The position numbers were made by a program, and so were the translations under genes. From Parvularculaceae bacterium (GTDB lineage Bacteria; Pseudomonadota; Alphaproteobacteria; Caulobacterales; Parvularculaceae): 64,000 nt of DNA. This document shows positions 29,112 through 38,069 of the stretch, piece after piece. The stretch lies in assembly GCA_021776475.1 (NCBI GenBank), contig JAJFFV010000006.1:620001-684000 (forward strand), written 5' to 3'. The notes under the pieces were generated by a model. It saw nothing but the letters and a program-made list of their open reading frames with translations. It was not told where the DNA came from and made no database searches. Positions within the stretch are counted from its first letter, which is position 1; each line of letters begins with the position of its first letter.

Positions 29112-29891
29112 ATGGAACTTAAGGGTCTTTCAGCAGTTGTGACAGGTGGTGCCTCCGGTCTTGGCGAGGCGACCGCCAGGCGACTTGCGCAGGAAGGTGT
29201 GAAAGTCGCCATATTCGATCTCAATGATGAAAAGGGCGAAACTGTTGCCAAAGAAATTGATGGCGTTTTTTGCAAAGTGGATGTGACATCTGATGAGTCA
29301 GTAGACGAAGGTTTTGCAAAAGCACGGGCCGCCAATGGCCAGGAACGCATTTTGGTTAACTGTGCCGGCATTGCCAGCGCCAAAAAAACAGCTGGTCGCG
29401 ACAAGAAAACTGGTGAAATTTACGCGCATCAGACAGAACACTTCGAGCATGTAGTGAAGATCAATCTTGTAGGGTCGTTCCGGTGCATCGCCAAATCGGT
29501 AATAGGCATGATGACGCTCGATCCGTTTGAGCACGGCGAGCGCGGCGCAATCGTGAACACGGCCTCGGTTGCCGCAGAAGATGGCCAGATCGGTCAGGTC
29601 GCTTATGCCGCCTCCAAGGCGGGCGTTGTCGGCATGACGCTGCCTATCGCCCGTGACCTTAACCCCGAAGGCATTCGGATCAATACGATCCTGCCCGGTA
29701 TTTTCCGTACACCCATGCTTGAAATGATGCCGGAAAATGTAAAACACGCGCTGGCAGCATCGGTCAATTTCCCTAAACGGCTGGGTGGGCCCGAAGAATA
29801 TGCGAGTCTTGCAATGGAGATGTGTCGCAACAGCTATTTTAACGGCGAGGATGTTCGTCTTGATGGTGCCATTCGCATGGGGCCACGCTAA
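29112..29891 (+). CDS. SDR 3-hydroxyacyl-CoA dehydrogenase, type II-like
   Basis: This short-chain dehydrogenase most resembles 3-hydroxyacyl-CoA dehydrogenase type 2 (HSD17B10-like). The NAD site is TGGASGLGEA near residue 11, with D36 in FDLND favouring NAD. The NCAGIA motif, catalytic serine in VNTASVAAEDGQIG, and YAASK follow. The tail INTILPGIFRTPML is typical. It would oxidise 3-hydroxy (including 2-methyl-3-hydroxy) acyl-CoA, which fits the racemase before it. It ends the six-gene operon, and its stop overlaps the convergent isomerase gene. Confidence 0.9.
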   Translation: MELKGLSAVVTGGASGLGEATARRLAQEGVKVAIFDLNDEKGETVAKEIDGVFCKVDVTSDESVDEGFAKARAANGQERILVNCAGIASAKKTAGRDKKTGEIYAHQTEHFEHVVKINLVGSFRCIAKSVIGMMTLDPFEHGERGAIVNTASVAAEDGQIGQVAYAASKAGVVGMTLPIARDLNPEGIRINTILPGIFRTPMLEMMPENVKHALAASVNFPKRLGGPEEYASLAMEMCRNSYFNGEDVRLDGAIRMGPR

Positions 29892-30943
29892 ACCGAAGCG
29901 CGCCTGAAAGTTCTCGCTTGCCGCAAATCCTGGTGGGTTTTCGAACCCGTCACAAAACAGGTGATCCGCAATTGCCGAATCACCTTCTCGAAATATGAAA
30001 CAACAGCATCAGTCGAGTTCAGCGCTGCAGGCAATATACCGCCTGCAATTGAAACAAGATCAGCACCAAGATAAAATGCCTTCGCCGCATCGACTCCATT
30101 GCGAACACCGCCCGAACCGATCAATGGTAGGTCAGGGCAAGCGAGACACACTTCGCGAATGGCATCTGCCGCTGGTAGTCCCCAGTCGGCAAATGTGTCG
30201 GCGTAAAACCGGGCCTCCACCGCATTTTGCCGTTGGCTTTCAATCCATGCCCAACTCGTGCCACCGGCGCCGGCCACATCGATCGCTGCAACCCCGACGC
30301 CCGCCAATTGTCGTGCGACATCCGCTGAGATGCCGCAGCCGATTTCTTTGACGATAACCGGTACACTGACCGACTTGCACAATCTCTCAATCGCGCCCAA
30401 AACGCCGCGCCAATCTGTGTCACCACCCGGCTGCAACGCTTCCTGCAGCGGGTTGAGGTGCACAAATATCGCGTCAGCCGAAATCGCTCCGATTGCCCGC
30501 TTCGCCAGATCGACGCCAGTATGCCCGACGAGCTGCGCACCGCCGATATTGCCGATCAGCATGATTTCTGGCGCGATTTTCCGCAAATTCACATCTATCC
30601 CACTGTCACCGGCGTTCTCGAGGGCCACCCGCTGCGATCCGACGCCCATCGCGATGCCAAGTTCTGCGGCGGCTTCTGCCAGGTGACTGTTAATTGTTGC
30701 TGCTTGGCGTGGTCCGCCGGTCATGGAACCAATCATGAACGGTGCTTTGAGCTTTCTGCCCAGGAAAACAGTGGCCAACTCCTCATCACCAAGTCGGGCC
30801 TCAGGCAGGGCGCAATGGACGAAGTCAAACGCGCCAAATCCGGTCCGCAATCCCTGACGCCGCTTTTCATCTTCCAGCGCAAGGCTCAGATGTTCTTCCT
30901 TACGGGACAAAATTTTGGGGCGATCTGGCAGTTTGTCGTGCAT
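29888..30943 (-). CDS. fni: Isopentenyl-diphosphate isomerase, type 2
   Basis: Type 2 IDI interconverts IPP and DMAPP using FMN and NADPH. The 351 residues show an N-terminal RKEEHLSLAL segment, the FMN-contact string MIGSMTGGPR, HLNPLQEALQPGGDTDW with the catalytic Gln region, VKEIGCGIS, and the phosphate-binding IGSGGVRNG. It lies divergent from crtE, so the IPP/DMAPP balance and prenyl chain growth are neighbours. Its stop overlaps the SDR stop by four bases. Confidence 0.93.
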   Translation of the reverse strand: MHDKLPDRPKILSRKEEHLSLALEDEKRRQGLRTGFGAFDFVHCALPEARLGDEELATVFLGRKLKAPFMIGSMTGGPRQAATINSHLAEAAAELGIAMGVGSQRVALENAGDSGIDVNLRKIAPEIMLIGNIGGAQLVGHTGVDLAKRAIGAISADAIFVHLNPLQEALQPGGDTDWRGVLGAIERLCKSVSVPVIVKEIGCGISADVARQLAGVGVAAIDVAGAGGTSWAWIESQRQNAVEARFYADTFADWGLPAADAIREVCLACPDLPLIGSGGVRNGVDAAKAFYLGADLVSIAGGILPAALNSTDAVVSYFEKVIRQLRITCFVTGSKTHQDLRQARTFRRASV

Positions 30944-30980
30944 ATAAGATCCGCATCACTTTAAGGTTGTCAGTACTACA

Positions 30981-30993
30981 TTTGTAAGACAAA
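30981..30993. promoter_or_regulatory. Short palindrome between fni and crtE
   Basis: TTTGT-AAG-ACAAA is a perfect 5-3-5 inverted repeat in the 57-base divergent gap, ending 7 bases before the crtE ATG. It could be an operator for a dimeric regulator acting on one or both genes. It does not match the TGT-N12-ACA pattern of CrtJ/PpsR. Confidence 0.35.
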
Positions 30994-31000
30994 TTTGACG

Positions 31001-31990
31001 ATGAAGAAACCTGAACTGCGGGTAGGAGACAAGAAGATTCCAGTGCGAGGTAATAAAGCTGAACAGCCTGATACGGACGGGGAATTGAGTGCGCGCCCAG
31101 ATCCGACGTCCGATCTCGCCGGGTCGATATCTTACACACAAGCGGTTATTGACAGGCGGTTGGGGCTGTTGCTTCCCGCCGAAAATGCGCCCCCTGCAAG
31201 ACTCCATCAGGCGATGCGAAGGACGACGCTTGCACCTGGCAAGCGCTTCAGACCCTTGTTAACGGTGTTGATTGCAGAAGCTGCCGGCATGGAGGAAATC
31301 GCTGTCTACGACCTCGGCTGTACGTCAGAGCTGGTACACGCCGCTTCCTTGATCCTCGACGATCTGCCCTGCATGGATGACGCCGTTACCCGTCGCAACG
31401 CGCCCTGCGCACACATTTTCTATGACGAAAGTACCGCCATTCTCACAGCGACAGCGCTCCTCAACCGGGCGTTCGGGGTTCTCGCGGGGCTCGGTGCGCT
31501 GAGTGCAGAGCAACGGATCAACCTGACTGGGCTGCTTTCAAACTGTGTGGGCTCAAACGGGTTGATTGCAGGTCAGATGATGGATCTTGCGAATACCAAC
31601 AAGGGGACTTCAATCGAAAATGTCGAACGACTGAATGCTCTCAAAACCGGCGCGCTGATCGACTACGCGGTTGAAGCGGGCTCGATCGCTTGTGAATTGC
31701 CAGAAGACAGATGCGTGCACCTCAGGCATTTTTCGCACAATATCGGCCTTGCCTTTCAGTTGATGGATGACATCAAAGACCGGGTGTTAAGCGTGAAAGA
31801 GGCGGAAAAGGACGTCAATCAGGATATCAACAAGGCGACGATCCTGTCGATCACCAACGACGACAAGGCCAAAGCGATGGTCGAGGATTACATTGCGCAG
31901 GCGCGCGATGGTTTGGATGGCGCTGGCCTCATGAGGGATGGACGAATCGGGGCACTGCTTGATTTGCAGTTTTCCTTTCTGAAAGCCTGA
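31001..31990 (+). CDS. crtE: Geranylgeranyl diphosphate synthase
   Basis: This trans-prenyltransferase extends allylic diphosphates with IPP to C20, the start of carotenoids. The first aspartate motif is DDLPCMDD (D122, D123, D128 when numbered from the TTG at 30995), preceded by HAASLIL; the small Ala five residues before the motif, where FPP synthases have an aromatic, predicts a C20 product. The second motif is MDDIKD. KRFRPLL binds IPP. The N-terminus has about 45 extra low-complexity residues before SYTQAV. The start is ATG 31001 or TTG 30995; neither has a good binding site. A transporter pair follows after 14 bases. Confidence 0.88.
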   Translation: MKKPELRVGDKKIPVRGNKAEQPDTDGELSARPDPTSDLAGSISYTQAVIDRRLGLLLPAENAPPARLHQAMRRTTLAPGKRFRPLLTVLIAEAAGMEEIAVYDLGCTSELVHAASLILDDLPCMDDAVTRRNAPCAHIFYDESTAILTATALLNRAFGVLAGLGALSAEQRINLTGLLSNCVGSNGLIAGQMMDLANTNKGTSIENVERLNALKTGALIDYAVEAGSIACELPEDRCVHLRHFSHNIGLAFQLMDDIKDRVLSVKEAEKDVNQDINKATILSITNDDKAKAMVEDYIAQARDGLDGAGLMRDGRIGALLDLQFSFLKA

Positions 31991-32004
31991 TCCGGAGTTC
32001 CAAA

Positions 32005-32991
32005 ATGAACCCTGACCGCGATGTCGTTGAGACTGGCGCTCCATGCCTGTCCGTAACTGGCCTGTCTGTGCGATACGGTGCGTTCGCGGCGCTTGACGGT
32101 CTCGATTTTGAGGCGATGGCCGGCGAAGTCCTCGGATTGATCGGCCCCAACGGCGCGGGCAAAACGACATTGGTTAAATCGATCTGCGGACGGATAAATC
32201 CATCTGCTGGTACAATTTCCATCGCGGGTGATGCGATCCGGCCAAAAGCGGTCAAGCCGGGTCTGGTCGGCCTCGTACCACAGGAAATTGGTCTTTATCC
32301 ATTTCTAACTGCCGCAGAGAATCTCGATATTTTTGCGCGCATTCACGGATTTGAACGCTCGGCTCGCGCCGAGGCCGTAGCGACCGCTCTCGCCGCGGTT
32401 GATATGACACCGCATGCAGATAAGAAAGTCAGCGAGCTCTCCGGTGGCATGAAACGCCGCATAAATTTTGCCGCCGCGATCTTGAACCGTCCAAAACTCC
32501 TGATTCTCGATGAGCCGACCGCCGGGGTTGATGTTGCTGCGCGTGATACGATCCACAAACTTGCGCGCCAACTTGCCGGGGATGGCATGGGTATTATTCT
32601 CGTGACCCACGAGCTCGAACAGGCTGAATTAATTTGCGATCGGGTGTTGATCCTGGCACGGGGTCACAAACGCCATCTTGCGGCACCGGACGATCTGCTT
32701 GAGGAGATTTTTGCCGGGCAGCAACTGGTGACCTTGCGTCTGCGTCGGTATCCGGAAGATTTTCTGAAACAAAAACTGACTTTGCACGGGTTTGCAGTCA
32801 GCGATTCTGAAACCACATGGGCGGGTCTCATTTCAGGTGACCATAACAAGCTCGTTGAAACAGCCACACAGGATATCATCAGCACGGGTAACGTCATTCA
32901 GGAGATCAGTGTTAGCCGGCCAGGTCTTGAAACCTTGGTGCACCAGATTGTCGCGGAAACACCAACCAATGAGATGGAGACTACGTCGTGA
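32005..32991 (+). CDS. ABC transporter ATP-binding protein
   Basis: This is the ATPase of an ABC-2 type exporter. Walker A is GPNGAGKTT (47-55), the Q-loop lies in VPQEIG, the signature is LSGGMK (145-150), Walker B is LLILDE (165-170), and the H-loop is in VTHELEQ. A C-terminal tail of about 90 residues follows the nucleotide-binding domain, as in DrrA/CcmA-like and NodI-like exporters. CGGAG precedes the ATG. The next gene starts within its stop (GTGA), so the pair is translationally coupled. The substrate is unknown. Confidence 0.92.
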   Translation: MNPDRDVVETGAPCLSVTGLSVRYGAFAALDGLDFEAMAGEVLGLIGPNGAGKTTLVKSICGRINPSAGTISIAGDAIRPKAVKPGLVGLVPQEIGLYPFLTAAENLDIFARIHGFERSARAEAVATALAAVDMTPHADKKVSELSGGMKRRINFAAAILNRPKLLILDEPTAGVDVAARDTIHKLARQLAGDGMGIILVTHELEQAELICDRVLILARGHKRHLAAPDDLLEEIFAGQQLVTLRLRRYPEDFLKQKLTLHGFAVSDSETTWAGLISGDHNKLVETATQDIISTGNVIQEISVSRPGLETLVHQIVAETPTNEMETTS

Positions 32992-34205
32992 TTGCCGGTA
33001 TCATGCGCGTTATGTTGCTGCGACTGATCCGCGATCGTGGCGCTCTCGTCCTCGCTTTCTTGCTACCGCCGCTGATTTTTGCGATTTTTGCGGCGATCTT
33101 TTCCAACGCAACCAACGGCGATCTCGATCTTGATGTGGCGATGGCAGTAACCAGCGATGCCCCACGCACGATGGAATTTGCCGATGCCTTTGCAAGATCG
33201 GGTAATTTCAATGTCTTCACGGAAGAAGACTGGGACCGCGATAAGATCCGTGAACAGGTGCGTCTCGGGTTCGCGGATACCGGCGTGGTTTTCACAACGG
33301 ACCTTGCAGATGTTGAAAATGCGGAGATCGAACTCATTATCGAACCCTCGCGCGAAATCGCTGCCACCGTTCTCGCCGGGCAGCTGCAGCAGTTGATCGG
33401 CGAGGAAGCACCTGACTTGATGATCCGCCGCGATGCGATCACAATCTCCGCTCTTGCTGGTGGATTCACCCCCCGTCAATCGGCACAGATTGAGGCGGCC
33501 CTCGTTGAACTCCGTAACAGTGCAGAAACGGAAGAAAATGCCGATCGCGAAGAATTATTCAGTCGTATCTCGGCATTAGAAGAGACCGACAGGGCGACCG
33601 CTGATCCATCGATTGCGTATTATGCCGGCGGCACGGCAATTCTTTTCCTGCTGTTTTCACTGATGCAGGGCGCGACAATTTCGCTTGATGAACGCCGTAA
33701 CAGCATCACAGAGCGCCTGCTGCTTGGGCCCGTTGGTGTGATCAAGCTGACTCTTGGAAAATTTCTTTATCTGACTCTGCAAGGAACGGTTCAGGCAATT
33801 GTCATTTTCATTGTCGCGGCTCTGTTGTTTAGCGTACCGATCATCGAAAATGCCGCGCTGTTGACTATCGCCAGCATTTCTATGGCAGCAAGCGCTGCTG
33901 GTCTTGCTCTTTTTGTAACCAGCCTTTGTTCAACTCCGACACAGGCGCATACTGTCTCGACATTTCTGGTGTTGATCTTCTCGTCCATCGGCGGCTCAAT
34001 GGTGCCGCGCTTTATGATGCCGGACTGGTTACAGTCAATCGGCTACGTTACACCAAACACTTGGGCAATCGAAGTGGTCTATGGCATCTTAGCCAGAGGC
34101 GACACATTCGCTGGCATTTTTCCCGGCTGCGCGATACTTTTAGGGGTAGGGGTGAGCGGGTTTGCCGGGGCTGCCTTCGTCTCCCACCAAACTATGAGGA
34201 GTTAA
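32988..34205 (+). CDS. ABC-2 type transporter permease
   Basis: This is the membrane partner of the preceding ATPase. It starts with GTG in a 4-base overlap. One membrane segment lies near residues 14-38 (LVLAFLLPPLIFAIFAAIF), then a soluble domain of about 170 residues with many acidic positions. Five or six segments follow after about residue 207, including GGTAILFLLFSLMQGATIS and LVLIFSSIGGSMVPRFMMP. This is the YhhJ/DrrB-like ABC-2 layout with a large extracytoplasmic loop, usual for lipid, polyketide or drug export. Its place between crtE and crtW suggests a terpenoid or membrane-related cargo, but that is inference. Confidence 0.9.
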   Translation: MIAGIMRVMLLRLIRDRGALVLAFLLPPLIFAIFAAIFSNATNGDLDLDVAMAVTSDAPRTMEFADAFARSGNFNVFTEEDWDRDKIREQVRLGFADTGVVFTTDLADVENAEIELIIEPSREIAATVLAGQLQQLIGEEAPDLMIRRDAITISALAGGFTPRQSAQIEAALVELRNSAETEENADREELFSRISALEETDRATADPSIAYYAGGTAILFLLFSLMQGATISLDERRNSITERLLLGPVGVIKLTLGKFLYLTLQGTVQAIVIFIVAALLFSVPIIENAALLTIASISMAASAAGLALFVTSLCSTPTQAHTVSTFLVLIFSSIGGSMVPRFMMPDWLQSIGYVTPNTWAIEVVYGILARGDTFAGIFPGCAILLGVGVSGFAGAAFVSHQTMRS

Positions 34206-34229
34206 GCCATCGCCAAGACAATTGGACAT

Positions 34230-34958
34230 ATGCAGCAGACATTGATTGGCCTCGGGCTGTTCGCCTGGATCGTTACGCTGCTGCTTGCGCTACATATCTG
34301 GACCGTATTTTTTTTCGATTTGACTTGGACTAATGCGCCATTGGCGATCCTATTGATTGCGGCTCAGTGCTGGCTGTTTGTCGGTTTTTTCATAACAGCT
34401 CACGATGCGATGCACGGTGCACTGACACCAGGCCGACCGAAATTGAACGCCGTTATCGGCGGGTTCCTGCTCTATGTCTATGCAGGCTTTGGCTGGCGCA
34501 AACTGAGAGACGCCCATATGGAGCATCATGCCCATCCGGGCAGTACGGATGACCCCGACTTCAATGCGGAAGACCCAAGTGCTTTTTGGCCCTGGTATTT
34601 CACATTTTTCAAACGCTATTTTGGTCTGAGATCGTTCTTGTACGTCTTAACCGTTGTAGTGATTTATGTCCTGATGCTTGACGCGAACTATTTCAATGTC
34701 GTGCTATTTTACGGTGTTGCGTCAATCGCGTCTTCAGTCCAGCTTTTCTACTTTGGCACTTTTTTGCCACATCGGCATCTGGAAGGCGGCTTTTCGGATC
34801 AGCACAATGCCCGTACCAATGATTTTCCGGAATGGTTATCGTTGCTGACCTGCTACCATTTCGGCTATCACCATGAACACCATTTGTTCCCGCAGGATCC
34901 TTGGTGGCGACTGCCTGTGCGTCGGTCTGAATGCAAGGCGCGGAAAGAAACCGCGTGA
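34230..34958 (+). CDS. crtW: Beta-carotene ketolase CrtW
   Basis: CrtW adds 4-keto groups to beta-ionone rings, giving canthaxanthin or, with CrtZ, astaxanthin. It is a membrane di-iron enzyme of the fatty-acid desaturase fold. Histidine boxes are HDAMH (58-62), HMEHH (96-100) with AHPGSTDDPDF after it, and HHEHH (214-218) in the typical FGYHHEHHLFPQDPWWRLP context. Four hydrophobic segments surround them. Length 242 is normal. The start has only a weak binding site. crtZ begins in its stop codon. Confidence 0.93.
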   Translation: MQQTLIGLGLFAWIVTLLLALHIWTVFFFDLTWTNAPLAILLIAAQCWLFVGFFITAHDAMHGALTPGRPKLNAVIGGFLLYVYAGFGWRKLRDAHMEHHAHPGSTDDPDFNAEDPSAFWPWYFTFFKRYFGLRSFLYVLTVVVIYVLMLDANYFNVVLFYGVASIASSVQLFYFGTFLPHRHLEGGFSDQHNARTNDFPEWLSLLTCYHFGYHHEHHLFPQDPWWRLPVRRSECKARKETA

Positions 34959-35422
34959 TTATTTTCGGCAACACACTGATTGTTTTTACCAGTATTATCG
35001 CCATGGAGGGCCTTGCCTGGCTCGCGCACCGCTACATTATGCACGGTTGGGGCTGGGGCTGGCATGAAAGCCATCATGTGCCGACTGCGGGCATTTTTGA
35101 GAAAAACGATCTTTACGCAGTGGTTTTCGGCTTCTTTGCGATAGGCCTTTTTATCATCGGCTCGGCATTCTGGGCACCACTCTGGTATATCGCGCTCGGA
35201 ATCACAATTTATGGTCTCCTATATGGTTTCGTCCATGACGGCCTCGTTCACCAACGCTGGCCTTTCCGTTATTTCCCGAAACGCGGCTACTTGAAACGTC
35301 TCGTCGTCGCCCACAAACTGCATCATGCCCTTCAAACAAAAGAAGATTGTGTTTCTTACGGCTTTCTTTATGCGCCGGACCCGCGGGAATTGAAGGCCGG
35401 GCTCAATCGTAGGAAGAAGTAG
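34955..35422 (+). CDS. crtZ: Beta-carotene 3-hydroxylase CrtZ
   Basis: CrtZ hydroxylates beta-ionone rings at C3 to give zeaxanthin-type carotenoids. I start at the GTG in the GTGA overlap with crtW, with GGAAAG upstream; the ATG at 34931 lies inside crtW and adds eight hydrophilic residues. Four histidine clusters are visible: HRYIMH, HESHH, HDGLVH and HKLHH. Three to four membrane segments are present. At 155 residues it has the usual size. With CrtW it makes the ketolase-hydroxylase pair of the astaxanthin pathway. crtB, crtI and crtY are not in the window. Confidence 0.93.
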   Translation: MIIFGNTLIVFTSIIAMEGLAWLAHRYIMHGWGWGWHESHHVPTAGIFEKNDLYAVVFGFFAIGLFIIGSAFWAPLWYIALGITIYGLLYGFVHDGLVHQRWPFRYFPKRGYLKRLVVAHKLHHALQTKEDCVSYGFLYAPDPRELKAGLNRRKK

Positions 35423-35447
35423 CCGGTCTATCAGGGTTTTTGCAGGA

Positions 35448-36755
35448 TCATTCCACTTGCGAAGAGACCTCAGATGTTTCATCTCCCACAGCAGATGAAA
35501 GGCCGCCTTTTGCACGCTCGCGCAGATCAGCCTTCTGCATGGTTAACCAGAATGGGATCGTGCACGAAACCAGAATGATGCCGGCAACTAGAAACGGCAT
35601 GCCGGGAAAGAATGGGTCGGCACCAGGTGCAGTGTACTGATCGAATATATATGTCATAGTGATTGGGCTTGTCAGCATTGTGATGCTCATAACACTCGCA
35701 ATCGCGCCCTGTAGTTCGCCTTGTGCGTTTTCAGGCGTCGCGCGCGACATCAGCCCCTGCATCGCCGGCATCATAAAGCCTCCAGCGGCTCCAACCGTGA
35801 TCCACACATAGACCCAGGAGCCTGTGGGCGTCATAAAGGCATAACCCATGAATGAGAATGTCATCGTGACAAGGCCGATATAGACCGCCTTTCGCTCACC
35901 GATGATCGGGATCACCTTGCGGACCAACCAGCCCTGCACGAAGGCTGCAGTCACACCGACATAAGTCAGTGAGAACCCGATATCTAATGGGCTCCAGTTG
36001 AATTTGACAGTCGAATAATAGGACCAAATCGCAGGCAGGGAGTTGTGGGCAAACTGCATCAGAAAATAAGTCAGCAGCACACCAAGCACAATCGGGTACG
36101 ACCGTATCTGCAGGAGGCTACCAAGCGGATTGGCCCGGCGAATATCAAATTTTCGTCGGTTTTCTGGCGCCAATGATTCCGGCAGAATAAAAAAGCCGTA
36201 AATGAAATTAGCAAAAGCGATTGCAGCAGCGGCAAAAAATGGCAACCGGGTGTCGATATCACCAAGAACGCCGCCCAGCAGAGGCCCCAAAATAAAGCCG
36301 ATCCCAAACGCGGCACCGAGAATACCGAAATTGCCGGCGCGTTTTTCCGGCGGGCTTGTATCTGCGATGAAGGCGTAGGCTGTTGCATAGGTTGCCGCAA
36401 AAGCACCCGACAACATCCGCCCCACAAAAAGCCAGGCATAGGTTGGTGCCAGAGCCATTAGCGTAAAATCGAAACCGTAGCCAAGAAGCGAGAATAGAAT
36501 AACAGGCCGCCTCCCGAACCTGTCGCTCAACCCACCCAGAATGGGTGACATAATGAACTGCATGGCAGCGTAAACAAGCAGCAAAAAGCCACCGCGAATG
36601 GCAACTTCGTTCTTAGCCAAGCCGGTGAGTTCTATCAGTAACTGAGGCAAGACTGGAATAATGATACCGAGACCGATGATGTCGAGTAGAATCACCATGA
36701 ATAAAAAGCCAAGCGCATGCTTGGTCAGCTTCGGCTGCGGCAGATTCAGTATCAT
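35448..36755 (-). CDS. MFS efflux transporter, TetA-like
   Basis: Twelve hydrophobic segments over 435 residues mark a major facilitator of the drug:H+ antiporter group. Loop 2-3 carries motif A, GGLSDRFGRRPV (74-85). Segment 5 has GILGAAFGIGFILGPLLGG, the antiporter motif C. The overall pattern is that of TetA(A/B/C)-like proteins, but intrinsic members of unknown substrate are common in alphaproteobacteria. AAGGG lies before the ATG. It follows corC by 14 bases, so it is probably the last gene of the aroK-aroB-corC operon. Actual resistance should not be assumed. Confidence 0.85.
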   Translation of the reverse strand: MILNLPQPKLTKHALGFLFMVILLDIIGLGIIIPVLPQLLIELTGLAKNEVAIRGGFLLLVYAAMQFIMSPILGGLSDRFGRRPVILFSLLGYGFDFTLMALAPTYAWLFVGRMLSGAFAATYATAYAFIADTSPPEKRAGNFGILGAAFGIGFILGPLLGGVLGDIDTRLPFFAAAAIAFANFIYGFFILPESLAPENRRKFDIRRANPLGSLLQIRSYPIVLGVLLTYFLMQFAHNSLPAIWSYYSTVKFNWSPLDIGFSLTYVGVTAAFVQGWLVRKVIPIIGERKAVYIGLVTMTFSFMGYAFMTPTGSWVYVWITVGAAGGFMMPAMQGLMSRATPENAQGELQGAIASVMSITMLTSPITMTYIFDQYTAPGADPFFPGMPFLVAGIILVSCTIPFWLTMQKADLRERAKGGLSSAVGDETSEVSSQVE

Positions 36756-36769
36756 GGGTATGCCCTTGT

Positions 36770-38047
36770 TCAGTTTTCCAGAGGCGTGATTTTCAACGCC
36801 GTGATCTGATTGCGCCGGCGTTTCAGGATTTCAAAACGGAATCCGTAAAAGGAGAAAATCTGCCCCACTTCGGGTATAGACTGCCCTTCATGAATAACAA
36901 GACCGGCGATGGTCACCGCCGCTTCATCTGGTAACCGCCAATCCATCGCCCGGTTTAAATCACGGATTGTGACATTGCCATCGACAACGACTGTTTCGGT
37001 ACCGTCAGTTTGTGGGCGAACGCCTTGAATCGGTTCGTCGTATTCATCTTCAATTTCGCCAACGATTTCTTCGAGAATATCTTCGAGCGTCACCAGCCCC
37101 ATCAGGGCGCCATATTCATCTACAATAAGTCCGAAATGCTGCTGATTGAGTTTAAAGGCCTCGAGTTGTTCTAGAAGCGTCGTCGTCTCCGGGACAAAAT
37201 AGGGCTCTTTTGCCAAAGTTGAGATGTTGATCTTGTCGATGTTCATCTTTGCGTCCCACAATGCCCTCAAAACATCCTTAGCATGAAGGATGCCGACTAT
37301 ATTATCCGGATCATCTTTCCACAGAGGAATACGCGTATAGTTACTTGCCATCAATGCCGAAATAATTTCGGCTGCCGGTATCCCGATGTCGAGCATCTCC
37401 ATGGACTTGCGATGAATCATAACTTCTTCAATGCGAATGTCGTCGAGTTCCAATGCACCGCGTATAATATCGCGCGCGTCTTTGTCCACGCGGCCTTCTT
37501 CAAGATGGATATCAAGTGTACCGCGAATCTCATCAGCAGCAGACAGAACATGCGCCTGTTCCGAAACATCAAACCCGAATATTCTCAGGGCAAACCTGAC
37601 AAATATTTGAACTAGGGCTGTTATCGGTCCAAATATGCGGACAACGACGCTCATTGGCCATGAGACGAACATCGCCATCGCTTCTGGTCGCGCAATCGCT
37701 GCAGTCTTTGGTGTGATTTCGGCGAATACCAGTACCATAATGGTCATCACAACTGTCGCATAGATCACGCCTGATCCATCCGGAAACAGTGTGCTGAAGA
37801 GAGCGGTCGCCAGTGCGGTCGCCATTATGTTCACAAGGTTGTTGCCAAGAAGAATAGCGCCGATCAACCCTTCACGATCCTCGATCAATATGTTGACCCG
37901 GGCTGCAGATTTTCTTCCTTGCTCTGCAAGACTTCGCATACGAGCACGCGATGTTGCTGTCAGCGCCGTTTCCGAACCTGAAAAAAAGGCTGAAAAGACC
38001 AGAAGCAAAAGGATAATCGAAAGGGTCGTATAAATTTCAGTGGTCAT
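36770..38047 (-). CDS. CNNM/CorC-type transporter with CBS domains
   Basis: This is a DUF21 (CNNM) membrane protein of the HlyC/CorC family, linked to magnesium/cobalt homeostasis. I start at MTTEIYTTLS; the longer ORF overlaps aroB. The N-terminal membrane domain (about 1-190) holds FSAFFSGSETALTATSRAR and LLGNNLVNIMATALAT. A CBS pair lies about 200-320, with a basic EEVMIHRKSM at its start. The C-terminal CorC/HlyC domain has DEYGALMGLVTLEDILEEIVGE just before it. The 425-residue length is normal. The position after aroB is conserved in many alphaproteobacteria. Confidence 0.92.
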   Translation of the reverse strand: MTTEIYTTLSIILLLLVFSAFFSGSETALTATSRARMRSLAEQGRKSAARVNILIEDREGLIGAILLGNNLVNIMATALATALFSTLFPDGSGVIYATVVMTIMVLVFAEITPKTAAIARPEAMAMFVSWPMSVVVRIFGPITALVQIFVRFALRIFGFDVSEQAHVLSAADEIRGTLDIHLEEGRVDKDARDIIRGALELDDIRIEEVMIHRKSMEMLDIGIPAAEIISALMASNYTRIPLWKDDPDNIVGILHAKDVLRALWDAKMNIDKINISTLAKEPYFVPETTTLLEQLEAFKLNQQHFGLIVDEYGALMGLVTLEDILEEIVGEIEDEYDEPIQGVRPQTDGTETVVVDGNVTIRDLNRAMDWRLPDEAAVTIAGLVIHEGQSIPEVGQIFSFYGFRFEILKRRRNQITALKITPLEN

Positions 38048-38069
38048 AGGATTTTCAACCGGGACGCTG

